Assembly (NCBI GenBank): GCA_009746045.1 | Contig: RPFO01000253.1 | Coordinates: forward strand, 3,275,975-3,339,974 | Source: Mesostigma viride | Taxonomy: Eukaryota; Streptophyta; Mesostigmatophyceae; Mesostigmatales; Mesostigmataceae | Direction of reading: 5' to 3' | Length of the DNA: 64,000 bases | Shown here: one piece after another, positions 54,118-64,000 of the stretch | Layout: every line of letters begins with the position of its first letter | Position numbering within the stretch: position 1 is the stretch's first letter | Translations under genes and position numbers: made by a program | The notes under the pieces: generated by a model | Seen by the model: the letters and a program-made list of their open reading frames with translations, nothing else | Database searches by the model: none | Told to the model about the DNA's origin: nothing

Positions 54118-57100
54118 ATGGCGGATGTTGGGTATAATGGCGCGATGGCGGATGATGACACAGGTATCTCGCAAGACGTGCCGTCACACCACCACACGCA
54201 CAAGAAATCTCGAACCAAGCGGACAAGAAACCCTTCAAATATTACCGACGACCGAAGTGGGCCGGGGGCAGTGGCAGAAGGTGGCAAATTGAAATTAAGG
54301 CTGAAAGTAGGCGGAACATTCTTGAACTTGTCCGATGCGAGCCTGGACGACCGGCCCAGCGGACATGCCCGCTATGGTAGCGCTACTCACGTACCCTCGT
54401 GGAACAAAGCGGACGCTAGAGCGTCGCAGGTAAATTTTTCGCCCTCGCGTGCATTATAATTCGACCTGATAGCATAATGCGGGTGCCGAACGGTACTCCT
54501 CCGTTATACATGCGCTCCTGCGCGCGTTCTCATTGCGAACGTAAATGTACACCCTCTGGAAATCGTCAGTTATTTCCCGCGCACGCGTGTGGAATCGTTG
54601 GGACCTCCCATTTTCAGTTAGGCAAAATGCCTGTATGTAAACGAATTTTTGCTTCTGTGCTGTACCCCCCGCTCGGGTAACCGTTTCTCGCTACCACCCT
54701 CCCAGCGGAGCACCGAAGGCTACTCGGATGCAGACGCGGAAGAGGAAGAGTACGGCGGCGAGGAGGAGGACGCCGATTTAGAAGGGAGTGAGGGGGAGGA
54801 CGACCTGTCGTCCCTGAACGAGGAGAGCGAGAGCGTGCCAAAGACCAAGAAGAAGATAAAGCCGACAAATTTGACAGCGCGACAACGAGCACTGCAAGGG
54901 GAGGCCAACGGCAGCACCCTGGTGGAGTTCCCTGAGGGGCTTGTAGGTGAGTCATGAGGCGGGCTACTGAACAGCAAAGGCACGGCACAATCCACGAGAC
55001 GCGATATGGCACAAAGAGACACCCTGTCCAACCCTGGCAGGGTGCTCGCCCTCCTAACCCATGCCGTCATAATCTGCGTCTACTTTTTTTAAAAAAAAAA
55101 CAACCCAGGTGCTTTGGGTGGGTGTGAGGGGTATTGCCGGGTTGCTAGTATGTATGCGCGAGCCAGCCTAATGGTCTGCATGCTGCTGCGTCTCATACCT
55201 CTGGCGCAGAGATGTTGGCATGACGAGTGGCTACTGTCACCCGCACCCATCCCCCATCGCCCAGGGAACGTTGTTTATTCCCACGTCTGGGGGCTCTCAC
55301 TGCTGTTCTTGCCTGCTGCCCACGGTGGTGCACAGCGCTTGCCTGTCGCACATGGTGGCCACATTTCACACGGGGGGCCCTAACGGCTTTGTACGGTAAT
55401 TTTGGGTTTCAGAAGCCCGTGCAGTAAGAGCTATTTTGCCCCCTTGGGTATGCTCGACTGGGATGCATGTGTGGACCTGCATATGCAACATTGCTGTACA
55501 GTCCTTTACACATTTCGGTTCCCTCATGGAAACATCCAGACCGTCATCCAGACCATCATCAACTACCCCGACCTTGTTGGCATGTGGGCCTTTCTGTGTG
55601 TTTGTCATCTTGTTTCGCTGTTTCGGATGCCAGCGCATCCCTGCCCCTCGGCTGGTTGCCTCCCTGTGTGTGGCGCGGCCATGACCCTACCACGGCTAGT
55701 GCTCACGTTCTCTACTGTTCGCCACCGCTGCGCTTCTGCCTGCTGCCCCCGCCGTGTCCAGATAAAAAGAAAGAGATGACGGAGGAGCGAACGGAAGCGC
55801 AGATCGCCAAGCGGCAGGAGGCGGCGCGCAAGCGGCGGCTGATGCAGGAGAAGCAGATGAAGGCGGATCAGGTGCGGGGAGATGAGATGTGGCTTGTAAC
55901 GATACACTGTAGTTTGTCATGGCAGCGTGTCAGCGGGTGCAGGAGAAGCAGATGAAGAAGGGTGGCGATTCATATGTGATGCAGTAGACGCAGCTAAAGG
56001 CGGACCCAGCGGATGGTGGGTAGGGCTGGTATGGAAGAGATGGGGGGGAGGGGGGGGGGAGGTAAGAAAGGAGGTATTTGATCGTAGTTGGTCGCTGCCA
56101 ATGGCGTTTCCTTCTTGCATTGCAAGGGTAAACGCTCACGCGATGGTAAATGCTTACCAAGTGGTCATGCATGGCGTTGAGGAGGGAGACAGTGCTTCCC
56201 TCTACGTCCCTGCACACAGTGAACAATTGGTTTTGGAGCACTAAATATTTTCTGGGAAGATGAGCCTGTGTTCCTTAGTCTACCACGGTGGGGATGTGTG
56301 GTTAGGATCGCAAGCACAGTCACCAGGATGCTGAGTAAGAGGTCGCGGTATGCGCCATACACGTCACCATGCCCGTACTTGGCTGGGAGGCTTGCCATTA
56401 TCCGATATCTTGTCAAACATGCCGCGTCGCCAGTAGTAAACCTCGTGGTCCGGCAGCAGCATGGATGTGTCTCCATCCATGCTTGGCGCGTTCTGCTACC
56501 AAACACGAGAGCTTCGCCAGCCAATCACCTTGATGACGGGCAAGTGCTCGGATCCCAAAGTGCAACAGCATGCATCCATCTGTTGATTATAATATGTGCT
56601 TACGGTGGACAACTACCTGCCCTTGTCCCCTCTCCTGCCCTTCCCCCTGCTCTACCCTCCCCCCACCTGGCTCCTGGCCCCCCCGGCCCTAACCCCCCCG
56701 CTCTACCCCCCGCCCCCTCCCGCTGTTGCGCCCCTGCTCTAACCCCCCTGCTCTTGCGCCCCTGCTCTAACCCCCCGTTCTTGCGCCCCTGTTCTCGCTT
56801 CCCTGTTCTTGCCCCCCTGCTCTTGCCCCCCCGCAGGAGAACACGATCGAGAAGATCCTGGGGTCACTGTCCAAGGACAAGAAAAAGAAAAAGGCGGTGG
56901 ACGAAGTGGACGAGGAGGTGAGGAGAGCATTGGAGACGATGGTAGGGAAGAAGAGGGGTTGGATCCTGGTCTGGTCATCTGTAATTGTCTACTGTCAGTC
57001 AGGAATAGGGTGGCAAAGCGGCCAAGTTTTATGATCAAGTGTGATGACACCCCTGATCGAATGAAAGGTCAAGCTGGGTTCCATGAATGCATAGTGGTTC

Positions 57101-58432
57101 CGATCGCTAGCGTTTCTCGCACTGGCATGGCAGTCTTGCAGGAAGTGGCATGGAACGACATGAAATAGCCGATTATAGCGATGAGACAGCCAACACGGGC
57201 TTGGCCAGATATGTGCTTGCGCGGCACGCCAGCCATTGCATTCCTGTGGTTGGTCTGTGGTACCCTGGCCTTTGGGCTTCCCATGAAGCTTGGGTGGGAA
57301 CCAATTGAACCACCCCATCCCCCATAGCATATCCTGATGCCAGCTGGCATTCGTTTTGCAGTTCCATGCGGTGGATCTCCTTTTCGTTTCTTGCAGCTTG
57401 CGTTCTGTAAGCTTGATGCTAGTTGCCTGTTTGTGCGAAGTGATTTGCCGCATCAACCGTGCCATTCAATCTCAACTCTCGTTGTATCGGTTCCTTTCCA
57501 TCGGATGACTAGTGTTCAGAGTCCGTGCCCATGCTGCTGTTCTCTAATGTTTTCTTTAATCGCTCCCCCACCCCCCCATTTTGCTGATATATCTTTCGTC
57601 ACCTTGTTGTCACCTTGCAGCAAGAGCCGGAGCTGGCCACCAACACGATCCGCTTCCTCCAGCGGGCGCCGGAGAAAGGGGGGAGCCTGGTGCTTCTCAC
57701 GGAGGATGTGGACCTGCCTGAAGTGCTCCGGCAGCCTCCCGTGTCGTAAGTCCATGTTATGTACTAAGAATGATCGATTAAACTGAAGTTAGATCTAGTT
57801 TTTCAAGTTTCAAGTCCCTTTCTTTAATACTGCGGCAGTCTTCCGTGTCGTTAGTCCATGTTCTATTGTAGGAATGATCAAACTGAAGTTTGATCTAGTT
57901 TGTGAACATTGAAGTCCCTTTCTGTATTACTCCGGCAGGCACTCATGTCCAAGGTCTCTATTACCCCCTTGGAACCCTGGCTTGCTTTCTAAAGTGCCGT
58001 CTGGGTGAAGGCTTACCATGCTGTGCATCTGCAGCTGACCTCTCAGCCGTGTTTTCCTTGACATTGGCCTTGACTGCATGGTTTCTGTGGCCAAGATGCC
58101 TTGTTGATCAGGTTGATGAGCTTGTATTTTCTTGTTTCCACCTTAGGGCTTCCTATGGTCCGCGTTCTTGTGTGTCTCAGCACATTTATTGTATCCTTGT
58201 AATGTTCTCTTCCTTGACGATGTCATCCCACGTTTCCTACTGCTGGCACTGCTTCCTTGCATCATTTTTGTCATGCCACAGCTATCCACCTGAGCGGAAA
58301 ACATGCATGGCCCCTAACTGCAGCCACCCATACCGTTACAGGTGCTCCTCGACGCAGTTGCCGCTGTGCAGCCTGGCCTGTTATCGCAGCGTGAAATCCT
58401 CCCTGCCCATGTCAGAAGCCATGGCACAGTAA
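54118..58432 (+). CDS. INO80B: INO80 complex subunit B (PAPA-1 / HIT zinc finger)
   Basis: Six exons join in frame: 54118-54429, 54706-54946, 55762-55871, 56837-56917, 57621-57745 and 58282-58432 (1020 bp, 339 codons plus stop). Motifs match INO80B/Ies2. A conserved KLKLRLKVGG strand lies near residue 57, followed by a long acidic stretch (EEEEYGGEEED, EGEDD). Then come LTARQRAL and a Lys/Arg/Glu-rich helix (KKEMTEERTEAQIAKRQEA, RKRRLMQEKQM), which make the PAPA-1 region. A C-terminal HIT-type zinc finger follows (KTCMAPNCSHPYRYRCSSTQ, LPLCSLACY). The protein is a nuclear subunit of the INO80 chromatin remodeller that activates its ATPase. The start at 54118 (MADVGYNG) is a choice; in-frame ATGs also exist at 54073 and 54145. 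Confidence 0.92.
56640..56836. repeat. C-rich pyrimidine tract before an acceptor
   Basis: Degenerate CCCCTGCTCT(AA/TG)C units, almost pure pyrimidine for 150 bp, running directly into the CCGCAG acceptor of INO80B exon 4 (56837). Confidence 0.85.
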
Positions 58433-58589
58433 GCGTCCATTAGTCCTTGCGCTCTTTGTGAGCGATGAAAGACGCAGGTGGGCGGCGATACTAGAATATT
58501 GCGTAGGTCCGTGCGCAGTACTCCTGCGCACTTAGGTCTAGTGGCGAGTCATCTTCTATAGATTCAGCAATATCGGACGTATTGGCACC

Positions 58590-58755
58590 CCTCTCAGGTA
58601 AAGAGGTTTTTCGCAGTTGGGCTGTTTCGAAACCTTAAGTGAGATGCCTTCGGATCAGGAGACTCACACAGCCGCGCAATCATGCCAAAGGTCCTATGTT
58701 CGATTCCTTGCTGGTAGCTTCTAGGCTTTCTTACTTTCTGTGTTCCGCGGAATCT
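58590..58755 (+). mobile_element. tRNA-related SINE-like element, copy 2
   Basis: GATGCCTTCGGATCAGGAGA ... CTATGTTCGATTCCTTGCT ... GTTCCGCGGAA aligns with 52180-52310, keeping the B-box GTTCGATTCC and the GTTCYSCGGA ending while the middle differs. It lies just downstream of the INO80B gene. Confidence 0.5.
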
Positions 58756-59091
58756 CAGATTTGGGCAGCTAGCGTTTTCACGTTTGTTGCTTTCTGACGA
58801 CAAGGTGGGAGGCTGTTCGAAGCAATTATTAAGTGAGACAACTACGTACAAGAATGCATGCACACTTAGGTTCATGTACCTAAAAAATGCGTAAGTGCGC
58901 CAGTCGAGTGGGGTTGTAAACTGTTGATAGCGCCCTGGCCCTGCAACATAACGCTGCAATGTTATGCAGTGGTATTTATAAGCCTTTGTTTTCTTTATTA
59001 CCACTATTATTGCAATTTTAGCCTGATTTTGATCAATATTTGCATGCAATAGTGGCCGGGGAAATTATCTCAATTATGATGAAACAACTAT

Positions 59092-59289
59092 CAAGGAGAC
59101 AACCAGCGCAGGCCAGAAATCGGGAGAATCCGGACCATGGTAGCTCGAGCCTGCCGTTATCTTGTCCGCGTTTTCGAGTCGTTCAGGATGATGAATATGA
59201 ATGGAGATGGAAATGTGTAGCCTTGTACATTGAAATTATGGCTGGCTTACGTGTAGAGCGACTATAGATGACCTAGCTAGACGGTGGGG
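59092..59289 (-). mobile_element. Truncated Penelope-like copy with 16-bp target duplication
   Basis: 198 bp matching 8471-8668 on the minus strand (3' end of the element). It is flanked on both sides by ATGATGAAACAACTAT (59076-59091 and 59290-59305). This exact 16-bp target duplication defines the true 3' terminus of the family (GGTTGTCTCCTTGA) and shows 5' truncation, as expected from target-primed reverse transcription. Confidence 0.85.
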
Positions 59290-59528
59290 ATGATGAAACA
59301 ACTATGCCTGGACGCATGGCAGTCCAACGTCGTCAAGCAAGGACTAGAGTACTTGTCTGAGAGTCCTGAAGGATAAGGACAGTAGATGTCTTACTCGATC
59401 TATATAACGGTTAAATTTTAGCTAAACCGTCTCCATCTCACTCTGAACGTTATTGCCAGCCATGATTTCAATGCCCTCACAAGGCTACGTGTACATATTC
59501 CACCTAGATCCATTCATTTGATCCATTT

Positions 59529-59587
59529 ATTAAGTATAATTAATAAGCATGTGGCTGCGTCACGTGGGTGCCAATACAGAGTAAAGG
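59529..59587 (-). mobile_element. 3' end of CACGTGAC-hairpin retroelement
   Basis: Minus strand CCTTTACTCTGTATTGGCAC CCACGTGACGCAGCCACATG followed by CTTATTAATTATAC. The CCTTTACTCTGTATT box also precedes the other hairpin type at 59759-59773. Confidence 0.6.
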
Positions 59588-59780
59588 AACCTTCAACCAA
59601 TTCATTTCCATAAATTGACCCAGTTGTCTCTTTGATAATCCTGAACGACCGATCGATCGAGTACAAACGTGAATAACATTTATATAACAGCAGGCTAGCT
59701 CGAGCTATTAATTAATTAATTAAACACGCGCTCCGGTTGGGGAGTCGCGGAGCACAATAATACAGAGTAAAGGTGCTTTT

Positions 59781-60625
59781 GCCGGAGCTGGAGGTAGGTC
59801 GGCCATAGCTCCTGTCGCCGTTGTTGCTGCGCCAGGGTCAAGTCGTCGTCCACGGTGAAGGGAGTGTTCTCAAGCCGCTTGCGGCGTCTGAGAAACGAAA
59901 TCTTGTCCGCTGGGCTCTCAAAGATGAGAAGAAGCGGAGGTGCCCCTGCCTTACCCCGCGCGCGGGGGAGGCGGTGGGCGGTCAGCTTAATCTCACCTAG
60001 AAGGCCCATGCGATCAAGGATTTTGCTCCCAAACGCACGCGCAAGCTTCTCGGCCGACTTCTCACCTTCCACCATGTCGAAGTTCTTGAGTATGGAGTTG
60101 AGGCTGTGCTTGGCGAGCTCGGCCTCCTCGCGGAGGTCGAGCGTCTGCTGCTGGAGCTGTGCTGCGACGGCGGAGGTGGTGGAGGACTGGAGGTGGCGTG
60201 CTGCTTAAGCATGTCCGCCTGGCAGGTCGGGATGGGAGGAGCATCGCCGGCCAGGCCAGCCGGGGCTAGCTGGCTTGGCGGCAATGTCCTTCACCGCCTG
60301 GGCGGTGAGGCCTGCGGTGTTTTGCAGGACCTCGATGGTGATTGCATTGTCTTTAAGGTGCTGGTCAATGTCGAGGAGCTGGGCTTTGATGTCGGCGGTG
60401 GAGGTGGAGGTGGCAGTGGAGGTGGAGGCGAGGAGGGTCAGTGGATCGAGGTGGAGGTGACGGTGGTGGAAAGGTGAGGGAGCTCAGTAGCCAGCGTGCC
60501 GCCCATTGCCGCCACATCTGCGGCAAGGGGGGTCACGTGCTGCATATGCTGGAAGGCTTCCGTGAGGACTGATGGAGCGGTATGTGGCTGCGGAGATGGT
60601 GGGGGCCCGGATCTCATCGTACGTC
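59781..60625 (-). pseudogene. ORF1-like protein of LINE-like element, inverted part
   Basis: Minus-strand frames give an N-terminal part (MRSGPPPSPQPH; EAFQHMQHVTPLAADVAAMG), coiled-coil-like runs (DIDQHLKDNAITIEVLQNTA; LQQQTLDLREEAELAKHSL) and then an uninterrupted RNA-binding region from 60075 (EKLARAFGSKILDRMG, RLPRARGKAG, DKISFLRRRKRL, DDDLTLAQQQRRQELWP). At least one frameshift near 60450 and a stop near 60200 break it. Architecture coiled coil - RNA binding - C-terminal domain is L1 ORF1p-like. Confidence 0.65.
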
Positions 60626-61299
60626 AGACTTCTTGAGGAGTGAGCAGAGAATCAGGTGCTGAAGGTCAGGCCGGTTCAAATGTAGTGGAGGCCCGTCAGC
60701 AGCAGATCTCGGCTTTGAAGCCTGCGGCCATCTGGCTCGAGAAGACGATTGATGCTGGCTGGCCGGTGTACTGGAAGGGGGCGGCCATCTACGTCGGCCA
60801 CAAGCCCTGGCACGCGACCGCGGCCCCAGCGACTCCAGACGCCCCCGCTAGGGGAATACATGCAGCAGCAGTAGTGTAGAATAGTTAGACCGTGGCCTTG
60901 TATACATGCCCGCCTACTACAGGCATTATACCAGCTGAGGCCTAGCATTTTTAGTCATGTACATGTGTGCCTATGATGTGCCACACTCCAGATGATGCCT
61001 AGCTTTATCTAGTTGTGCTGTGCCCATGCAGAGAGCTGCTCTCTGCTGAGATGCCACGCTCTAGCTTTTGTATAGCTATGCTGATCTTCCCCCGCATGAC
61101 AGGCTCCCCCTTAGCTGGGTATAGATTGATAGATCATGGGGCTGCAGGTGCCCTGGGGCACCTAGAGCAAGTGTCGTTTACATTCCCACCCTTGCAGGAA
61201 GTAGCTTAGAATGTATTAAAAGCCATATGCCGCTTCTCTGGGATATGTGCTACATATTCTCCCAACGGAGTTATGTTACAATTCAATTCAATTCAATTC
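59781..61299 (+). mobile_element. LINE-like insertion with 5' inversion (twin priming)
   Basis: AAGGTGCTTTT at 59770-59780 and 61300-61310 is an 11-bp target duplication. The 3' part (about 60754-61299, plus strand) starts in ORF1 at AGWPVYWKGAAIYVGHKPW, runs through the 3' untranslated region, the CTCCCAACGGAG hairpin and a (CAATT)4 tail. The 5' part (59781-about 60750) is inverted: on the minus strand it runs from an ORF1 N-terminus through coiled-coil segments to ELWPTYLQLRQ, which is exactly where the 3' part resumes. This b'-a'/c-d order is the twin-priming signature known from mammalian L1. Confidence 0.85.
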
Positions 61300-61835
61300 A
61301 AGGTGCTTTTCATCCTGCACGCATGTATGTTGCACACTGGGAAGGGCGCAGAGACACCCGTCTTCCCTCATGCGCCCGGAGCCGCAAGACGCCACAGCTG
61401 CAATCTAAACTACTCATGCCGAGGAGTGTTTGGCATCTCTGTTGGTACACTAATATGTGCGTGGGTGACATGGCGGGCCCGGCATTGTCTGGCATGCACG
61501 ATGAAACTGTAGACTGATCCAAGTGTGCGGGTAGACATCGGGGTGCATAGGCTGAACTAACTAGAAAGGTAGCCGGTAGTACGCTGAGCCGGCCATACAC
61601 GGTCCTGCGAAGGCCATGCAGGTACGTTGTCATGTCCATGATCATTTACGTACGTGCACTCGAGAAACGGCTGTTCACCGCATCATTCATGTTCGGTTCA
61701 GTTTCGGTTTGGTTTGGTTCCGTGGTAGCCATTTGGCTTGCATTTGTTCAAGTCTGACTGGGTACCGGTCGGTGTGAAGTGCCGCGCCGGATATGCCACT
61801 ACCCAACCCTATGCAAACCTAAGAAGATCTCTAAG

Positions 61836-62013
61836 CCACGAGCCACGAGCCACGAGCCACGAGCCACGAGCCACGAGCCACGAGCCACGAGCCACGAGCC
61901 ACGAGCCACGAGCCACGAGCCACGAGCCACGAGCCACAAGCCACAAGCCACGAGCAACGAGCCACAAGCCACAAGCCACAAGCCACGAGCCACGAGCCAC
62001 GAGCCACGAGGTA
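61836..62013. repeat. 7-bp repeat CCACGAG, about 25 copies
   Basis: GCCACGA heptamers with CCACAAG and CAACGAG variants toward the right. It is not a telomere motif. The SHEPRAT and LVARGSW open frames are artefacts. Confidence 0.95.
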
Positions 62014-62099
62014 GCCACATGTGGCTGACGGCGGAGCTCGATCATAACTTTCACGTTTGGGCACCGAATTCGGCCGTGAATATCACAATCGCTTCGTCT

Positions 62100-62650
62100 T
62101 TCGCTTGAGCCCAAGCGTCGCCTGAGCCCAAGCGCAGTCGCCCTGGCGAGCCGAACTCTGAGGAGTACGACTTTGACGCCAGCCAGACCGGCTTTTTTGA
62201 CAAGCTCGACCACGATCGCATCCTGGCCTGCGTGTTTGTAATGGATCGTGCGCCTCGCTTACGGAACTGTGCAAGCAGCTCTTCCTCCAGGGTCGCCTCG
62301 TCAATGCTTTCCAGAGGCGCACCTACATGCAATTTCGACTCCATCCCCAACCTAGCTCCGCCGCCCCCACCTTCAGCAATACGCCCTGCTGGACCGGCTG
62401 GATCGCGTAGTACCTCCGCACATCTGAACCCTGTGATGCCAGATCTCCCTTGCGGTCGTTCCGAGCTTGGCACTGGATTCGTTGTCTACATCATCGCGTC
62501 GCTGCAGCAACACGATGTTTTCTGGCATACGCGGGCTTTTGGTTCCCGCCGCACATTTGAAAGTGCTGTCCTCCGGATTTTTGCCATACTTACATTCAAA
62601 GCCTGCGGTTGGGGGATGATGCAGACGATGCGCTGGTTGTCTCCTTGATA
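62100..62650 (+). mobile_element. 5'-truncated, internally deleted Penelope-like copy
   Basis: About 62385-62420 encodes LLDRLDRVVPPHI, matching the C-terminus of the ORF at 9028-12084. 62420-62580 matches the minus strand of 8870-9030 (GATGCCAGATCTCCCTTGCGG, CGCACATTTGAAAGTGCTGTCCTCCGG). Most of the pseudo-LTR is missing, but the terminus GCGCTGGTTGTCTCCTTGATA is kept at about 62630-62650. Upstream sequence (YDFDASQTGFFDKL, QGRLVNAFQRR) may be a diverged thumb region. Confidence 0.75.
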
Positions 62651-62769
62651 TTTGTTTAAACTTTTGTGTAATTATTTTTCTAATGAGATTAGCATAGTAC
62701 TCCGTGGCATGCCGGTGCGCATGACATGCAAGTACTTACTTACTGAAAGCCTGCGGAAGCATCTTGGTT

Positions 62770-63010
62770 ATACCGTGCCGTTTAGCCGCCGTGTTCGATC
62801 AGCTAGTCTGTGAGCGTCCAGACCTCGGCCCCGTACGTGAGCATGGGGAGGACCGAGACCTTGAAGAGCACTCGCTAGCTTGCGGTCTTCGCCTAGGTCC
62901 TTTCAGTGTCAGTAGGTTTTGGGCGTGCGGAGCCTGGCCCATGCAAACCAGGCCAACGCGGGTGTCCACAAAGACAGCCGTGTCAGGGAGCATGCTCCCC
63001 GGCCAGCAGT
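62770..63010 (-). pseudogene. Decayed LINE reverse-transcriptase fragment
   Basis: Minus strand reads RVLFKVSVLPMLTYGAEVWT LT, the conserved LINE reverse-transcriptase C-terminal block ('LPxLxYGAExW'). It is preceded, out of frame, by a LAWFAWARLRTP segment that fits the usual 'RIxxAxxAFxRLR' position. It is too short and broken to classify. Confidence 0.65.
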
Positions 63011-64000
63011 TTGAGATCCCAGTAGCTCGATTCCAATACTACAATTAAAGGCAATAAGAATGAATTGATATTGGCCTAGACGGATTACGAATGGCATATC
63101 GTGTAGGTCTCCGACCTCCGTTTTTGCACCAACCAATATGCATGCAGCAAGTCAGTGTTTATTATATTCTAAAGGGAGGTGGGCGTCTATGATGAAACAC
63201 CTGTGATAACTTCCTCGGGGCACTGAACAAATCTACAGGGCCCAAACATGCCACAGCCCAAACATGCAACAAGGGCCTCCAGCCCATGACGAAGCCCTTC
63301 AACAACCAAATGGAAGCTAGCTAAGCCATCAAAATAAACATAAAAAATTGACGTTTACAGAATCGCATGAACATTGCCAGTGTGCTATCCCAACACTGTT
63401 CGAAGCAGCCTAGGTTTGGGTGATAACCCAAGGCTACAACCACGGCCCATTTAGGGGCAAGTGCTTGGCAGTAGCCGACGTGGCATACAGCTGCCCAACA
63501 ACAGTACATTATTCATAGATGTCTCACTTAATAAATCCTACTCAACGGTATCAGACATCACCGCACGAAATTATCAACGGAGGTCACCACCGTGGCCTTG
63601 TCTTCTGTCGCTTCAAAACAACCACTCCCTGTGCAAGTCTTCTTGCACCCCCCCGTCCAAATGACTCACAATCGATCCCTTGCTCGCCATCGCCCTGCAG
63701 CAACCCTTGGCTGAAGATCCTCCCAGGCTCGCAAAGCAGCCCATTCCAACCCCGCCTCTTTGCCCCCGACGTCTTTCACGAAGCACTTACACACATTGTC
63801 AACGACTGCTGTAAGTGCGCCGCCTCGGCTGCAAAAAACTACAAAGAGGCAGCTGAACTGCCACCATTCCAACAAGGGCATGTATAGGGCTGCCTCGTTC
63901 GTTGCCTGGTCAGACATTTCGCCACCGTATTCCCCCATTCCTGCCATCCTTGACCACGCAGTGCTGGGGGCAATGCGATGCTGTATGCTGCTACACACCC
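63011..64000. other. No gene recognised at window end
   Basis: Short ORFs only. The one at 63519-63887 ends in CCKCAASAAKNYKEAAELPP and has no family I recognise. The window may end inside another gene's intron or in intergenic DNA. Confidence 0.4.

Larger units (their letters stand above)
59704..61520 (-). mobile_element. CAAC-hairpin retroelement split by a later insertion
   Basis: Minus strand: 61520-61300, interrupted, then 59780-59731 with the CTCCCCAACCGGAG hairpin and the TTAATTAATTAATTAA tail at 59723-59706. The outer pieces match the uninterrupted copy at 40890-41150 across the insertion point. The 5' limit near 61520 is approximate. Confidence 0.7.

Noticed and set aside
61836-62013. 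Heptamer CCACGAG array as telomeric DNA
   Set aside because: Sequence does not match TTTAGGG or known variants and it is internal.

Overview
This is a nuclear DNA window from a eukaryote, most likely a green alga or another microbial alga. Four multi-exon genes with GT-AG introns can be assembled by eye. Acceptors usually read GCAG or CCAG, and donors are often GTGAGT, GTGCGT or GTAAGT. Introns of 0.2-2 kb are full of micro- and minisatellites. An intact Penelope-like retroelement carries its GIY-YIG nuclease at the N-terminus, an arrangement known from the Chlamys/Naiad clade, which includes green algae. I cannot fix the species. I did not see the TGTAA polyadenylation signal of chlorophytes downstream of the stop codons, so the lineage call stays open.

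Layout. (1) About 1335-7125: a 5.8-kb foldback (giant inverted-repeat) element with an outer array of short palindromes, a 30-bp minisatellite in each arm and a short central loop. It has no recognisable transposase. (2) 8468-13392: a Penelope-like element on the minus strand with an intact 1018-residue ORF between two 373-bp direct repeats that look identical. (3) 13920-15170: a decayed non-LTR retrotransposon. (4) 16190 to at least 23796, minus strand: a TVP38/TMEM64 (VTT-domain) membrane-protein gene; one intron holds 134 uninterrupted CAG triplets. (5) 26031-38178, plus strand: a RING - TRAF-type zinc finger - WD40 gene in which each propeller blade is one phase-0 exon. (6) 38700-41505: retroelement copies and a decayed RING-gene fragment. 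(7) About 43125-51854, plus: a PAF-acetylhydrolase-like lipase with a complete Ser-Asp-His triad. (8) 54118-58432, plus: an INO80B/Ies2-type chromatin-remodelling subunit (PAPA-1 region plus HIT zinc finger). (9) 58500-64000: nested retroelement insertions, including one whose inverted 5' part and 11-bp target duplication match twin priming, plus decayed fragments.

The four host genes have no evident shared pathway: membrane trafficking, ubiquitin/scaffold, lipid hydrolysis and chromatin. The window is mainly a record of small retroelements. Several families end in a 3' stem-loop followed by a (TTAA)n-type tail, and two of them share the same CAAC-loop hairpin. Summed exon lengths of all four assembled genes are multiples of three, which supports the exon models. 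All models come from reading splice sites and protein similarity by eye; no transcript or database evidence was available.
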